A stretch of DNA of 25,472 nt from positions 1 through 25,472 of the forward strand of contig CAMQBP010000007.1 in assembly GCA_946999025.1 (NCBI GenBank), given 5' to 3'. The stretch comes from an uncultured Prevotella sp. Its GTDB lineage: Bacteria; Bacteroidota; Bacteroidia; Bacteroidales; Bacteroidaceae. The notes under the pieces were generated by a model that saw only the letters and a list, made by a program, of their open reading frames with translations, ran no database searches and was not told the DNA's origin. The translations under genes and the position numbers were made by a program. Below, piece after piece: positions 7,608 to 14,607 of the stretch (positions are counted from its first letter, which is position 1; each line of letters opens with the position of its first letter).

Positions 7608-9770
7608 TTACTCTTCCTCGTTCGCAAGCTCAGCCTCATGCTCTTCAATGAGCTTCGTCTGCAAATCGTTTGGTACTAACTCGTAACTTGAGAACTTGGT
7701 CGTGAACGATGCACGTCCACCGGTCAACGAACTCAAAGAGATAGAGTAGCTGGACAATTCCTTCAATGGAATCTTGGCAGACAGTTTTTGGTATCCTGCC
7801 TCACTGTCCATTCCCATAATCAATGCGCGACGGCCTTGCAAATCGCTCATCACATCGCCCATGTAGTCAGCAGGAACATACACTTCCAAATCATAAATTG
7901 GTTCAAGAATCTTGGGACCGGCAGCCTTGAACGCCTGTGAGAAGGCATGACGCGCAGCCAAGGTGAACGACAATTCATTGGAATCTACCGGGTGCATCTT
8001 GCCATCGTACACCACAACCCGAACATCACGCGCATAACTTCCGGTCAATGGTCCATGCTCAATGCAGTCCAACACACCTTTCAGGATGGCGGGCATGAAA
8101 CGCAAGTCAATGGCGCCACCAACCACAGAGTTGATGAATACCAACTTACCACCCCACTCCAAGTCGATTTCCTCCTTGCTCTTGATGTTCATCTTGAATT
8201 CCTGACCATTAAACTTGTAAACTGTTGGGTCAGGCATACCTTCGGCATAAGGTTCCACAATCAGGTGAACTTCACCAAACTGGCCTGCACCTCCCGATTG
8301 CTTCTTATGTCGATAGTCGGCTCTGGCTTGCTTGGTAATGGTTTCTCGGTAAGGTATTTTGGCTTCCACAAAGGTCACTGGCAGCTTCTCATTGTTCTCC
8401 AAACGCCATTTCAAGGTACGCAAGTGGAACTCACCTTGTCCGTGAACAATAGTCTGGCGCAGTTCTTTAGACTGTTCAACCACCCATGTCGGATCTTCTT
8501 GACGCATCTTCAGCAAGGCGGCCATCACCTTTTCTGTATCGGCAGAATTAGCTGCTTTGATGGCACGACTGTACTTGGAATTAGGATATTTGATGAAATC
8601 GAAACGCCACTCGCAATCCTTTCCATTCAACGTATTACCCGTTTTAACATCCTTCAACTTAACTGTGCAGCCTATATCGCCTGCGTTCAGTTGGTCTACA
8701 GCTATACGATTGGCACCCGCACAAGCATACAATTGGCCAATACGTTCTTTCGATCCACGGTCTGCATTGGTCAAATCATCACCCGACTTCACGCTACCAC
8801 TCATGACCTTGAAATAAGATACCTCGCCAATATGCGGCTCCATACCGGTCTTGAAGAAGTAAAGTGACGTGGGACCTTGTGCATCTGGAGCCACTTCCTC
8901 ACCGCGTGTGTTGTGGATTTTCGGCATTTCACTCACGAAAGGAACAACATTTCCCAAGAACTCCATCAGTCTTCGTACACCTTTATCCTGTCCTGCACAA
9001 ACACAGAATACAGGGAAGATGCTGCGCGTGACAAGCCCCTTGCGGATTCCTTCACGCAATTCGTCCTCACTAAGTTTCTCTTCTTCGAAAAATTTCTCCA
9101 TCAAACTATCATCATTCTCTGCTGCTGCTTCTACGAGTTGTCTATGCAGTTCCATGGCTTTTTCCATCTGGTCTTCTGGAATATCCTCAATAATAGGCAT
9201 TCCACCTTCAGCCTTCCACGAATACTTCTTCATCAACAGCACGTCAATGATTTCGTTAAAGTTGGCTCCTGTCTCCACTGGATATTGTATTTGAACACAC
9301 TTGGAGCCATAAATATCTTTCATGGTATTGATGACAGCATCATAATCACATTTGTCTGAATCAAGCTGATTAACCAAGAAGATGACTGGCTTCTTCAGTT
9401 TTTCCGTGTATCTAAAGTTGTTCTGCGTACCCACTTCTGGTCCATATTGCCCGTTGATGAGAATCACAGCTTGGTCAGTAACGTTCAAAGCAGTGATGGC
9501 TCCACCCACAAAGTCATCCGAACCGGGACAGTCAATGATGTTCAGTTTCTTGTTATTCCATTCTACATGAAATACAGTAGGAAACACCGAATAGCCGTAT
9601 TCCTGCTCAACTGGAAAATAATCACTGACGGTATTTTTGGCCTCTACTGATCCACGGCGCTTGATGATACCGCTGCCAAACAGCATACTCTCGGCAAGTG
9701 TGGTCTTGCCGCTACCCGCACTACCAAGCAATGCGATGTTTTTAATTTCGTTCGTTTGATATACTCTCAT
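7608..9770 (-). CDS. EF-G paralogue (EF-G2 type) with altered GTPase motifs
   Basis: This is a ribosomal translocase homologue of 720 residues with the full EF-G domain order: G domain, domain II, domain III (EFHLRTLKWRLE), domain IV (KKQSGGAGQFGEV; tip MHPVDSNELSF) and domain V (RRALIMGMDSEAGYQKL). The P-loop GSAGSGKT (16-23) is intact. Other GTPase motifs deviate. The switch I RGIT segment is YGYS (Ser61 for the conserved Thr), the G3 motif DTPGHVD is DCPGSDD (Ser84 for the catalytic His), and NKMD is NQLD (134-137). This matches the EF-G2 paralogue of Bacteroides thetaiotaomicron, reported to translocate without GTP hydrolysis and to be needed under carbon limitation and for gut colonisation. 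The canonical fusA would lie elsewhere. It is a single-gene unit with its own promoter and terminator. Confidence 0.9.
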   Translation of the reverse strand: MRVYQTNEIKNIALLGSAGSGKTTLAESMLFGSGIIKRRGSVEAKNTVSDYFPVEQEYGYSVFPTVFHVEWNNKKLNIIDCPGSDDFVGGAITALNVTDQAVILINGQYGPEVGTQNNFRYTEKLKKPVIFLVNQLDSDKCDYDAVINTMKDIYGSKCVQIQYPVETGANFNEIIDVLLMKKYSWKAEGGMPIIEDIPEDQMEKAMELHRQLVEAAAENDDSLMEKFFEEEKLSEDELREGIRKGLVTRSIFPVFCVCAGQDKGVRRLMEFLGNVVPFVSEMPKIHNTRGEEVAPDAQGPTSLYFFKTGMEPHIGEVSYFKVMSGSVKSGDDLTNADRGSKERIGQLYACAGANRIAVDQLNAGDIGCTVKLKDVKTGNTLNGKDCEWRFDFIKYPNSKYSRAIKAANSADTEKVMAALLKMRQEDPTWVVEQSKELRQTIVHGQGEFHLRTLKWRLENNEKLPVTFVEAKIPYRETITKQARADYRHKKQSGGAGQFGEVHLIVEPYAEGMPDPTVYKFNGQEFKMNIKSKEEIDLEWGGKLVFINSVVGGAIDLRFMPAILKGVLDCIEHGPLTGSYARDVRVVVYDGKMHPVDSNELSFTLAARHAFSQAFKAAGPKILEPIYDLEVYVPADYMGDVMSDLQGRRALIMGMDSEAGYQKLSAKIPLKELSSYSISLSSLTGGRASFTTKFSSYELVPNDLQTKLIEEHEAELANEEE

Positions 9771-9851
9771 AACGGTTATAGATTTTAAAAAGGGTTAGTA
9801 TTACGTTGTTTAAGATTATGCCGTCTAAGTTAGTCATTTTTTGAATAAAGG

Positions 9852-9859
9852 CAAAAGTA
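9852..9859 (-). promoter_or_regulatory. Predicted -7 box for the EF-G2 gene
   Basis: The minus strand reads TACTTTTG then C, matching TAnnTTTG, 81 bp before the EF-G2 start. It gives a leader of roughly 75 nt. It is the mirror image of the hemW -7 box at 9896-9903. Confidence 0.6.
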
Positions 9860-9895
9860 TTATAGAAAAAATATAACATATTTAAATCAAATTAG

Positions 9896-9903
9896 TACTT
9901 TTG
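9896..9903 (+). promoter_or_regulatory. Predicted -7 box for hemW
   Basis: TACTTTTG followed by C matches TAnnTTTG and lies 20 bp before the hemW ATG. No strong -33 TTTG is visible. It forms a 9-bp inverted repeat with the divergent EF-G2 -7 box. Confidence 0.6.
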
Positions 9904-9923
9904 CATGAAAATAGTCCATACCC

Positions 9924-11084
9924 ATGGCTGGCTTGTACATACACATTCCTTTTTGCGCCAGTCGCTGCATTTATTGTGGCTTCTACTCCACCACGCACCT
10001 TGATGTGCGCCAACAATATGTAGATGCTTTGTGCCGAGAGATGCAGCTAAGACGCCATTACCTGCCCACGACAGAAGACATAAGTGCTGTTCATCAGCCA
10101 CTGATTTCCACCATATATTTAGGTGGAGGCACTCCTTCTCAACTCGCCCCTGCACAACTTCAACAGATATTCAGCACCATCGCCACGGTTTTCTTTCAGG
10201 GAGATGATACGCTGATGCGCACCCATTGCGAGGTAACCATGGAGTGTAATCCCGACGATATCACACCATCGTTTGTTCAATTCCTACAACATTCGCCTGT
10301 AAACCGAGTGAGCATGGGTGTACAAACATTCAGCAACGATCGATTGAAGTTTCTTCATAGGCGTCATCATGCGGAAGATATTTCTCCTGTCGTGCAGCAA
10401 CTTCGAAGCATAGGCATTGACAACATCAGTGTAGATTTGATGTTTGGCTTTCCCAGCCAAACACTCGACGAATGGAAACTAGACATCCAAAAGGCCCTTG
10501 CGCTACGGGTTGAGCACATCTCGGCTTACAGTTTGATGTACGAAGAGGGCACACCACTCTACCAACTACTAAGAAATAATAAGGTGAAAGAAATTGATGA
10601 CGAACTTTCTTTGACCATGTATCAAACTTTAGTGGATGAGCTGAAAGCTTCAGGATATGAACACTACGAAATCAGCAACTTCGCTAAACCGGGTAAACGG
10701 AGCCAACACAACAGCAGTTATTGGCACGCCATACCCTATCTGGGCATCGGTGCGTCGGCCCACTCGTACGACACTCAATCGCGACAGTGGAACGTTTCCA
10801 ACATCAAGAAATACATCTCATCCATCGAACAAGGCATAATTCCCTTCGAACGCGAATGCCTTGACGACGATACACGCTACAACGACTTGATAACAACCGC
10901 ACTGAGAACATCCGAAGGCATCAACCTCTCGACGCTCACTCCTAAGCACAGAACCTATCTTTTACAACAAGCAGAAAAGCAAATCGCCCAAAACCTCTTG
11001 GAGATTCGGGGCGATTCAATTCGTTTGACAACGCAAGGACTGTACGTAAGCGATGCTGTTATGGCTGATTTAATTTACGCTTGA
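9924..11084 (+). CDS. hemW: HemW-type radical SAM heme chaperone
   Basis: This is a cytoplasmic radical SAM protein of 386 residues. The N-terminus GLYIHIPFCASRCIYCGFYS contains the CxxxCxxC cluster motif (Cys11, Cys15, Cys18) for a 4Fe-4S cluster. YLGGGTPSQL is the usual SAM-side glycine motif, and the C-terminal HemN-like domain is present (NDLITTALRTSEGINLSTL). Proteins of this length and start are HemW, once annotated as oxygen-independent coproporphyrinogen oxidase but shown in other bacteria to bind heme and deliver it to apoproteins. Length and conservation favour HemW over true HemN (~450 residues). It starts 20 bp after a -7 box and its last 26 bp overlap the tail of the convergent small membrane-protein gene. 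Confidence 0.9.
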   Translation: MAGLYIHIPFCASRCIYCGFYSTTHLDVRQQYVDALCREMQLRRHYLPTTEDISAVHQPLISTIYLGGGTPSQLAPAQLQQIFSTIATVFFQGDDTLMRTHCEVTMECNPDDITPSFVQFLQHSPVNRVSMGVQTFSNDRLKFLHRRHHAEDISPVVQQLRSIGIDNISVDLMFGFPSQTLDEWKLDIQKALALRVEHISAYSLMYEEGTPLYQLLRNNKVKEIDDELSLTMYQTLVDELKASGYEHYEISNFAKPGKRSQHNSSYWHAIPYLGIGASAHSYDTQSRQWNVSNIKKYISSIEQGIIPFERECLDDDTRYNDLITTALRTSEGINLSTLTPKHRTYLLQQAEKQIAQNLLEIRGDSIRLTTQGLYVSDAVMADLIYA

Positions 11085-11403
11085 AAACTTCGTATGCCTG
11101 TGCTTTGACCTCTTTTTCCACCTCATCCAACGGTCGATGACCAGAAACAGCTGACTTAACCCAGACACAAACCAAGAATACAACAATGACAGCTCCCGCA
11201 GAGGCCAACCACTTCAGCACCTCACTCTCACTACTAACCACGTTGAACGTCAAAATTCCCACCACAACAGGCAAGGCCCAAAGCAGCCAATCGAAGCCCG
11301 TTCGCATCTTATAGCTTTCTTCTATCTCTCGATACTCTTTGTTTTTTGCCAGAAGTTCACGGCGGTTTTCCAGCCAATAACGCTCAAAGTCCTCCTCCAT
11401 CAT
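11059..11403 (-). CDS. Small two-helix membrane protein, unknown function
   Basis: I do not recognise this 114-residue protein. It has a charged N-terminal third (residues 1-37, rich in Glu, Arg and Lys, probably helical: ENRRELLAKNKEYREIEES), two hydrophobic helices at about 39-56 and 64-83, and a charged C-terminal tail (DEVEKEVKAQAYEVFKRK). Its ATG overlaps the uraA stop as ATGA, which suggests translational coupling; a second ATG follows immediately and could be the real start. Downstream, its last 26 bp overlap the end of hemW on the opposite strand. Position suggests co-expression with the uracil permease, but nothing in the sequence shows a functional link. Confidence 0.75.
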   Translation of the reverse strand: MMEEDFERYWLENRRELLAKNKEYREIEESYKMRTGFDWLLWALPVVVGILTFNVVSSESEVLKWLASAGAVIVVFLVCVWVKSAVSGHRPLDEVEKEVKAQAYEVFKRKLNQP

Positions 11404-12767
11404 GCTTCTTCCTCCTCGGTACGCTTAGGCAACACCAAGTTGAGTACTACGCCCGTAATGGCACTCAGGCCAATACCACTCATCTTGGTCAGTTCGCTTT
11501 CACCACCAGGAAGCAAAAAGAAGATCAAGGTACTTAAAGCAATGCCACCTAATATAATAAGTAACACTTTGACCCAACCTTGCTTCATGGCATTGGCATA
11601 GACCAAACAGCTAACCATAAGAATGCCGATGATTACGCCACGCAGACTGAAATCGAGCATCGCACCACCAATTCCCAGCGTCAAAGTCACCGACACAATA
11701 ATGATATTGCGTTGATTGTTGAGATTCACTTTGTGCTGTATCAGATTTTGAACTCCCACGCTGGCAATGGTTCCAAACAGCAACAGCATGATTCCTCCCA
11801 GCACTGCTTGCGGAATACTCTGCAGCAGAGCACTCAGTTTTCCAATCACAGAGAACACGATAGCCGTTAATGCTGCGATGCGGATGACCTGCGGATGGGT
11901 CACTTTGGTAATCTGCATGGCACCCGTCACCTCCGAGTAAGTGGTCACGGGAGGGCCGCCAAAGAAGGCTGCCGCTAAACATGCCAATCCGTCACCCAAC
12001 ATGGTGCGGTGCAATCCCGGCTCTTTCACGAAGTCTTTGTCAGCCACTGCGCTCACCACATACACGTCGCCGATGTGCTCTATTACCGGTGCAACGGCCA
12101 CAGGAATCATGTAGATGAATGGTTTCCAAGCAAACTCCGGCCAATGAAAATGAGCCAATGAGCCGGGCAAAGCAAACCACGATGCCTCATGCACTTTCGT
12201 GAAATCCACTTCACCCATCAGGGAGGCAACGATGAATCCTACCACAATGCCACACACGATGGGCACTAATTTGATTAACCCCTTACCGAGTGTCAGCACA
12301 AGGATGGCCGTCACCAAGGATACAAAGGCCAATGTCCAGTTGTCTTTGGCCATGTTCACGGCCGATCCCGACAGGGACAAACCAATGAGGATTATCACTG
12401 GTCCGATGACAACGGGCGGGAACAACCGATCCAGGAGCTTCCGTCCCTGCCACTTAATCAATGCACTCATCACAAAATAAACCAGGGCCACGCCAGCAAT
12501 ACCCGCCAACGTACCAGCCATGCCCCACATCTTGGAGGCCTCAATGATAGGTGCGATGAAAGCAAAGCTCGAGCCTAAGAAAATAGGTACCTTCCCTTTC
12601 GTTACCAAATGAAAGATGAAAGTACCTATACCAGCGGTAAACAGTGCGGTTGCCGGATCCAAACCCACCAACAATGGAACCAAAACGGTTGCACCGAATG
12701 CGACGAAGAGAAATTGCACTCCCACAATTCCCTTACGTAAAGGAGTTAATTCAATGGTATTCATCAT
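11400..12767 (-). CDS. uraA: Uracil/xanthine permease (NCS2 family)
   Basis: This is an inner-membrane nucleobase:H+ symporter of 455 residues with about 14 hydrophobic segments. The N-terminus has the family pattern QFLFVAFGATVLVPLLVGLDP, followed by KVPIFLGSSFAFIAPI. The two substrate/proton-binding glutamates of E. coli UraA (Glu241 and Glu290) correspond to Glu230 in APVIEHIGD and Glu279 in PPVTTYSEVTGAM. Uracil is the most likely substrate, but xanthine or another base cannot be excluded from sequence alone. Two tandem ATG codons (12767 and 12764) begin the gene, and a predicted -7 box ends only 5 bp upstream, so the mRNA may be leaderless or nearly so. A small membrane gene follows with an ATGA overlap. 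Confidence 0.9.
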   Translation of the reverse strand: MMNTIELTPLRKGIVGVQFLFVAFGATVLVPLLVGLDPATALFTAGIGTFIFHLVTKGKVPIFLGSSFAFIAPIIEASKMWGMAGTLAGIAGVALVYFVMSALIKWQGRKLLDRLFPPVVIGPVIILIGLSLSGSAVNMAKDNWTLAFVSLVTAILVLTLGKGLIKLVPIVCGIVVGFIVASLMGEVDFTKVHEASWFALPGSLAHFHWPEFAWKPFIYMIPVAVAPVIEHIGDVYVVSAVADKDFVKEPGLHRTMLGDGLACLAAAFFGGPPVTTYSEVTGAMQITKVTHPQVIRIAALTAIVFSVIGKLSALLQSIPQAVLGGIMLLLFGTIASVGVQNLIQHKVNLNNQRNIIIVSVTLTLGIGGAMLDFSLRGVIIGILMVSCLVYANAMKQGWVKVLLIILGGIALSTLIFFLLPGGESELTKMSGIGLSAITGVVLNLVLPKRTEEEEA

Positions 12768-12772
12768 GCAGG

Positions 12773-12780
12773 CAAAATTA
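12773..12780 (-). promoter_or_regulatory. Predicted -7 box for uraA
   Basis: The minus strand reads TAATTTTG then C, matching TAnnTTTG. The first uraA ATG begins 5 bp downstream, close to the expected transcription start. No clear -33 element. Confidence 0.5.
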
Positions 12781-12843
12781 CAAATTAATATCGAATTGTG
12801 AATAAAAAAACAATAAATGATTGCTACAGTGCAAGAAAATGAA

Positions 12844-12851
12844 TATCTTTG
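12844..12851 (+). promoter_or_regulatory. Predicted -7 box for the exported lactonase-fold gene
   Basis: TATCTTTG matches TAnnTTTG and has a TTG 20 bp upstream as a -33 element. It predicts a leader of roughly 75-80 nt before the ATG at 12936, containing the inverted repeat at 12860-12878. Confidence 0.6.
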
Positions 12852-12859
12852 TCTTGGTC

Positions 12860-12878
12860 AATCGTACCTTGTACGATT
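12860..12878. promoter_or_regulatory. Perfect 8-bp inverted repeat in the leader
   Basis: AATCGTAC and GTACGATT are separated by only CTT. It lies 9 bp downstream of the -7 box, so it would straddle or follow the transcription start. It could be an operator or a short 5' hairpin. The role is inferred. Confidence 0.5.
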
Positions 12879-12935
12879 TGCACAACACCTCTTGCTTCAT
12901 CTGAGATGACGAACATCAATAACAAAACATACTTT

Positions 12936-14090
12936 ATGAAAATCAGGAATTTACTTTTACTCGCCTTGACTGTCTTCGGCCAAGTGACGTTACAGGCGCA
13001 AGACGACATCAAACTCATCGTTGGAACCTACACCAATGGTACCAGCAAAGGCATTTACTCCTTTAATTTCAATCAATCCACCGGGCAGGCCACACCTCTC
13101 GACACGCTCGAACTGCAGAACCCATCTTTCCTGACACTTGCCTCAGACGGCACGATAATTTATGCCGTAAGCGAAAACCATGACGAGTCGGCAGCGGTTA
13201 ACGCCATCATGTTTGACAAGACAACGGGACACATGCAGCTGCAAAGTTCGTTCCCCACGAAGGGCGCAGACCCATGCTATGTGGAGACCAACGGCAACCT
13301 GTTGCTGACGGCCAACTATTCGGGAGGCTCCATGAGCGTGTTCCCCTTGAACGTAGACGGGTCGCTCTCGGCCATGTCGCAACAATTCAAAGGCTCGATA
13401 GGTGGACCAAACTCTGAGCGTCAACAGGCGCCACACGTTCATTGCGCACGATTCCTTCCCGACGGAAATGGCGTTATTGCCACCGATTTCAGTGCCGACC
13501 AACTGCTGCGCTTTGAACTGGAAGACATGAAATCACTGGGCAATGCGAAGGTTACCGCACAGCTGTCCAAAGGTTCAGGACCTCGTCATATCGCCTTTAG
13601 CACCGACAGCAGGTTTGTTTATGTGATGAGCGAACTGTCTGGAGCGGTCACTGCATACCAATATAACTTTGGCAATATGAAGAAAATACAGGAGATACAG
13701 TCTGATGAAGTGGGCGCACAAGGCGGCGCAGACATTCACGTTTCACCCGACGGCAGGTTCTTGTATACCAGTAACCGACTGAAAAATGACGGCATTGCCA
13801 TCTTTAAAATCAATCAAAAAACAGGCTTGTTGACAAAGGTAGGCTATCAGCGAACAGGCATCCACCCACGTCATTTCAACATTACACCCAACGGACGGTT
13901 CCTACTTTGCGCCTGTCGCGACGACAACACCATTCAGGTTTTCCGCATCAACAGTGCCAATGGCTTACTGACCGACACACATCAAAACATCTCGGTGGAT
14001 AAGGCCGTGTGCGTACAGTTCTACCCCATCGTGATGCAACCTGACATCCAGGGTGACGGTGTGTTTAGGGTGATAGAGGTAACAAAATAA
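12936..14090 (+). CDS. Exported lactonase-family beta-propeller protein
   Basis: This 384-residue protein belongs to the lactonase family of seven-bladed beta-propellers that includes YbhE-type 6-phosphogluconolactonase. Repeated blade motifs are visible: VGTYTNGTSKGIYSF near the start, LLTANYSGGSMSVFPL, HIAFSTDSRFVYVMSEL, DIHVSPDGRFLYTSNRL and HFNITPNGRFLLCACRDD. The start was placed at 12936 because it gives a clean signal peptide (MKIRNLLLLALTVFG followed by LQAQ). The frame extends upstream to 12849, but that part overlaps the predicted promoter and is not protein-like. Export to the periplasm makes a role in the cytoplasmic pentose phosphate pathway doubtful; a sugar-lactone hydrolase or other propeller enzyme is possible. 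It is a single gene divergent from uraA. Confidence 0.85.
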   Translation: MKIRNLLLLALTVFGQVTLQAQDDIKLIVGTYTNGTSKGIYSFNFNQSTGQATPLDTLELQNPSFLTLASDGTIIYAVSENHDESAAVNAIMFDKTTGHMQLQSSFPTKGADPCYVETNGNLLLTANYSGGSMSVFPLNVDGSLSAMSQQFKGSIGGPNSERQQAPHVHCARFLPDGNGVIATDFSADQLLRFELEDMKSLGNAKVTAQLSKGSGPRHIAFSTDSRFVYVMSELSGAVTAYQYNFGNMKKIQEIQSDEVGAQGGADIHVSPDGRFLYTSNRLKNDGIAIFKINQKTGLLTKVGYQRTGIHPRHFNITPNGRFLLCACRDDNTIQVFRINSANGLLTDTHQNISVDKAVCVQFYPIVMQPDIQGDGVFRVIEVTK

Positions 14091-14272
14091 GTTTGTCGAT
14101 TCATCTGCCTAAAACCATCATCCCCCTTCTGACCTATTTTTGTCCTTATAAATGACAAAAAAATGGCCATCGTAAAATGATGAAATAGAAAAAATCAATA
14201 GGCAAACAACCCGCCTACATGACGTTCATTTCCAACAAATAGGTTGTTTTAGCAGAAAGTCATTGAAATAGT

Positions 14273-14297
14273 GCGACAATAGCATGCATATTGTCGC
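14273..14297. repeat. 9-bp perfect inverted repeat
   Basis: GCGACAATA and TATTGTCGC flank a 7-base loop that itself contains the palindrome GCATGC. Confidence 0.8.
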
Positions 14298-14372
14298 CCT
14301 ATCTCTAAGTTATTGCGGTTCAACAGCATTGTTTTTTCATCGTTTTTCTTGGCTTTTTTGGGAAAAATCGGG

Positions 14373-14396
14373 GGTGAAAAAACCTGTTTTTTCACC
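14373..14396. repeat. 11-bp perfect inverted repeat
   Basis: GGTGAAAAAAC and GTTTTTTCACC are separated by CT. The stem is too tight to close fully in RNA, but a 10-bp stem with a 4-base loop is possible. Confidence 0.8.
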
Positions 14397-14561
14397 TCTC
14401 ATTCCACAACACTCTGATTCACTTTGATTTATACAAATCGCCCATATTTTGCGTATTCACGTCAAGCTGCATGGTTGTTTGTAAATAAGCCAAGCACGGA
14501 AGCATGTTTGTAAAAATCTTTCTAACACGATAACATAATTCTCCTATGCACAAAATCTATC

Positions 14562-14598
14562 TACTCCCCTCCCCTTTGGGGAGGGGTTGGGGGTGAGG
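14562..14598. repeat. C/G-rich palindromic intergenic element
   Basis: CCCCTCCCC-TTT-GGGGAGGGG is a perfect 9-bp hairpin, followed by TTGGGGGTGAGG. Elements of this form are, from memory, scattered through intergenic DNA of many Bacteroidetes. The plus strand has four G-runs that could also fold into a quadruplex. It ends 10 bp from the FecCD stop codon. Confidence 0.75.
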
Positions 14599-14607
14599 CT
14601 CTTTCTT

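Larger units (their letters stand above)
14091..14607. other. 517-bp gap rich in inverted repeats
   Basis: No gene seen on either strand. Five inverted repeats follow one another: TTTTTGTC/GACAAAAA (14137-14161), AAACAACC/GGTTGTTT (14204-14249), GCGACAATA/TATTGTCGC (14273-14297), GGTGAAAAAAC/GTTTTTTCACC (14373-14396) and CCCCTCCCC/GGGGAGGGG (14566-14586). It separates the convergent lactonase-fold and FecCD genes. I cannot assign a clear terminator to either gene, although some of these hairpins may act as one. Confidence 0.75.

Noticed and set aside
7947..8867. 306-residue open frame on the plus strand
   Set aside because: Antisense to the EF-G2 gene, with no recognisable domain; a by-product of codon use in the real gene.
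12849..12935. Upstream extension of the exported lactonase-fold protein
   Set aside because: It would bury the signal peptide, overlaps the -7 box and inverted repeat, and is not protein-like.
14137..14161. TTTTTGTC/GACAAAAA hairpin as the lactonase-fold gene terminator
   Set aside because: On the plus strand the stem is followed by A residues instead of a T-tract and is very A/T-rich, so it does not look like a classical terminator.
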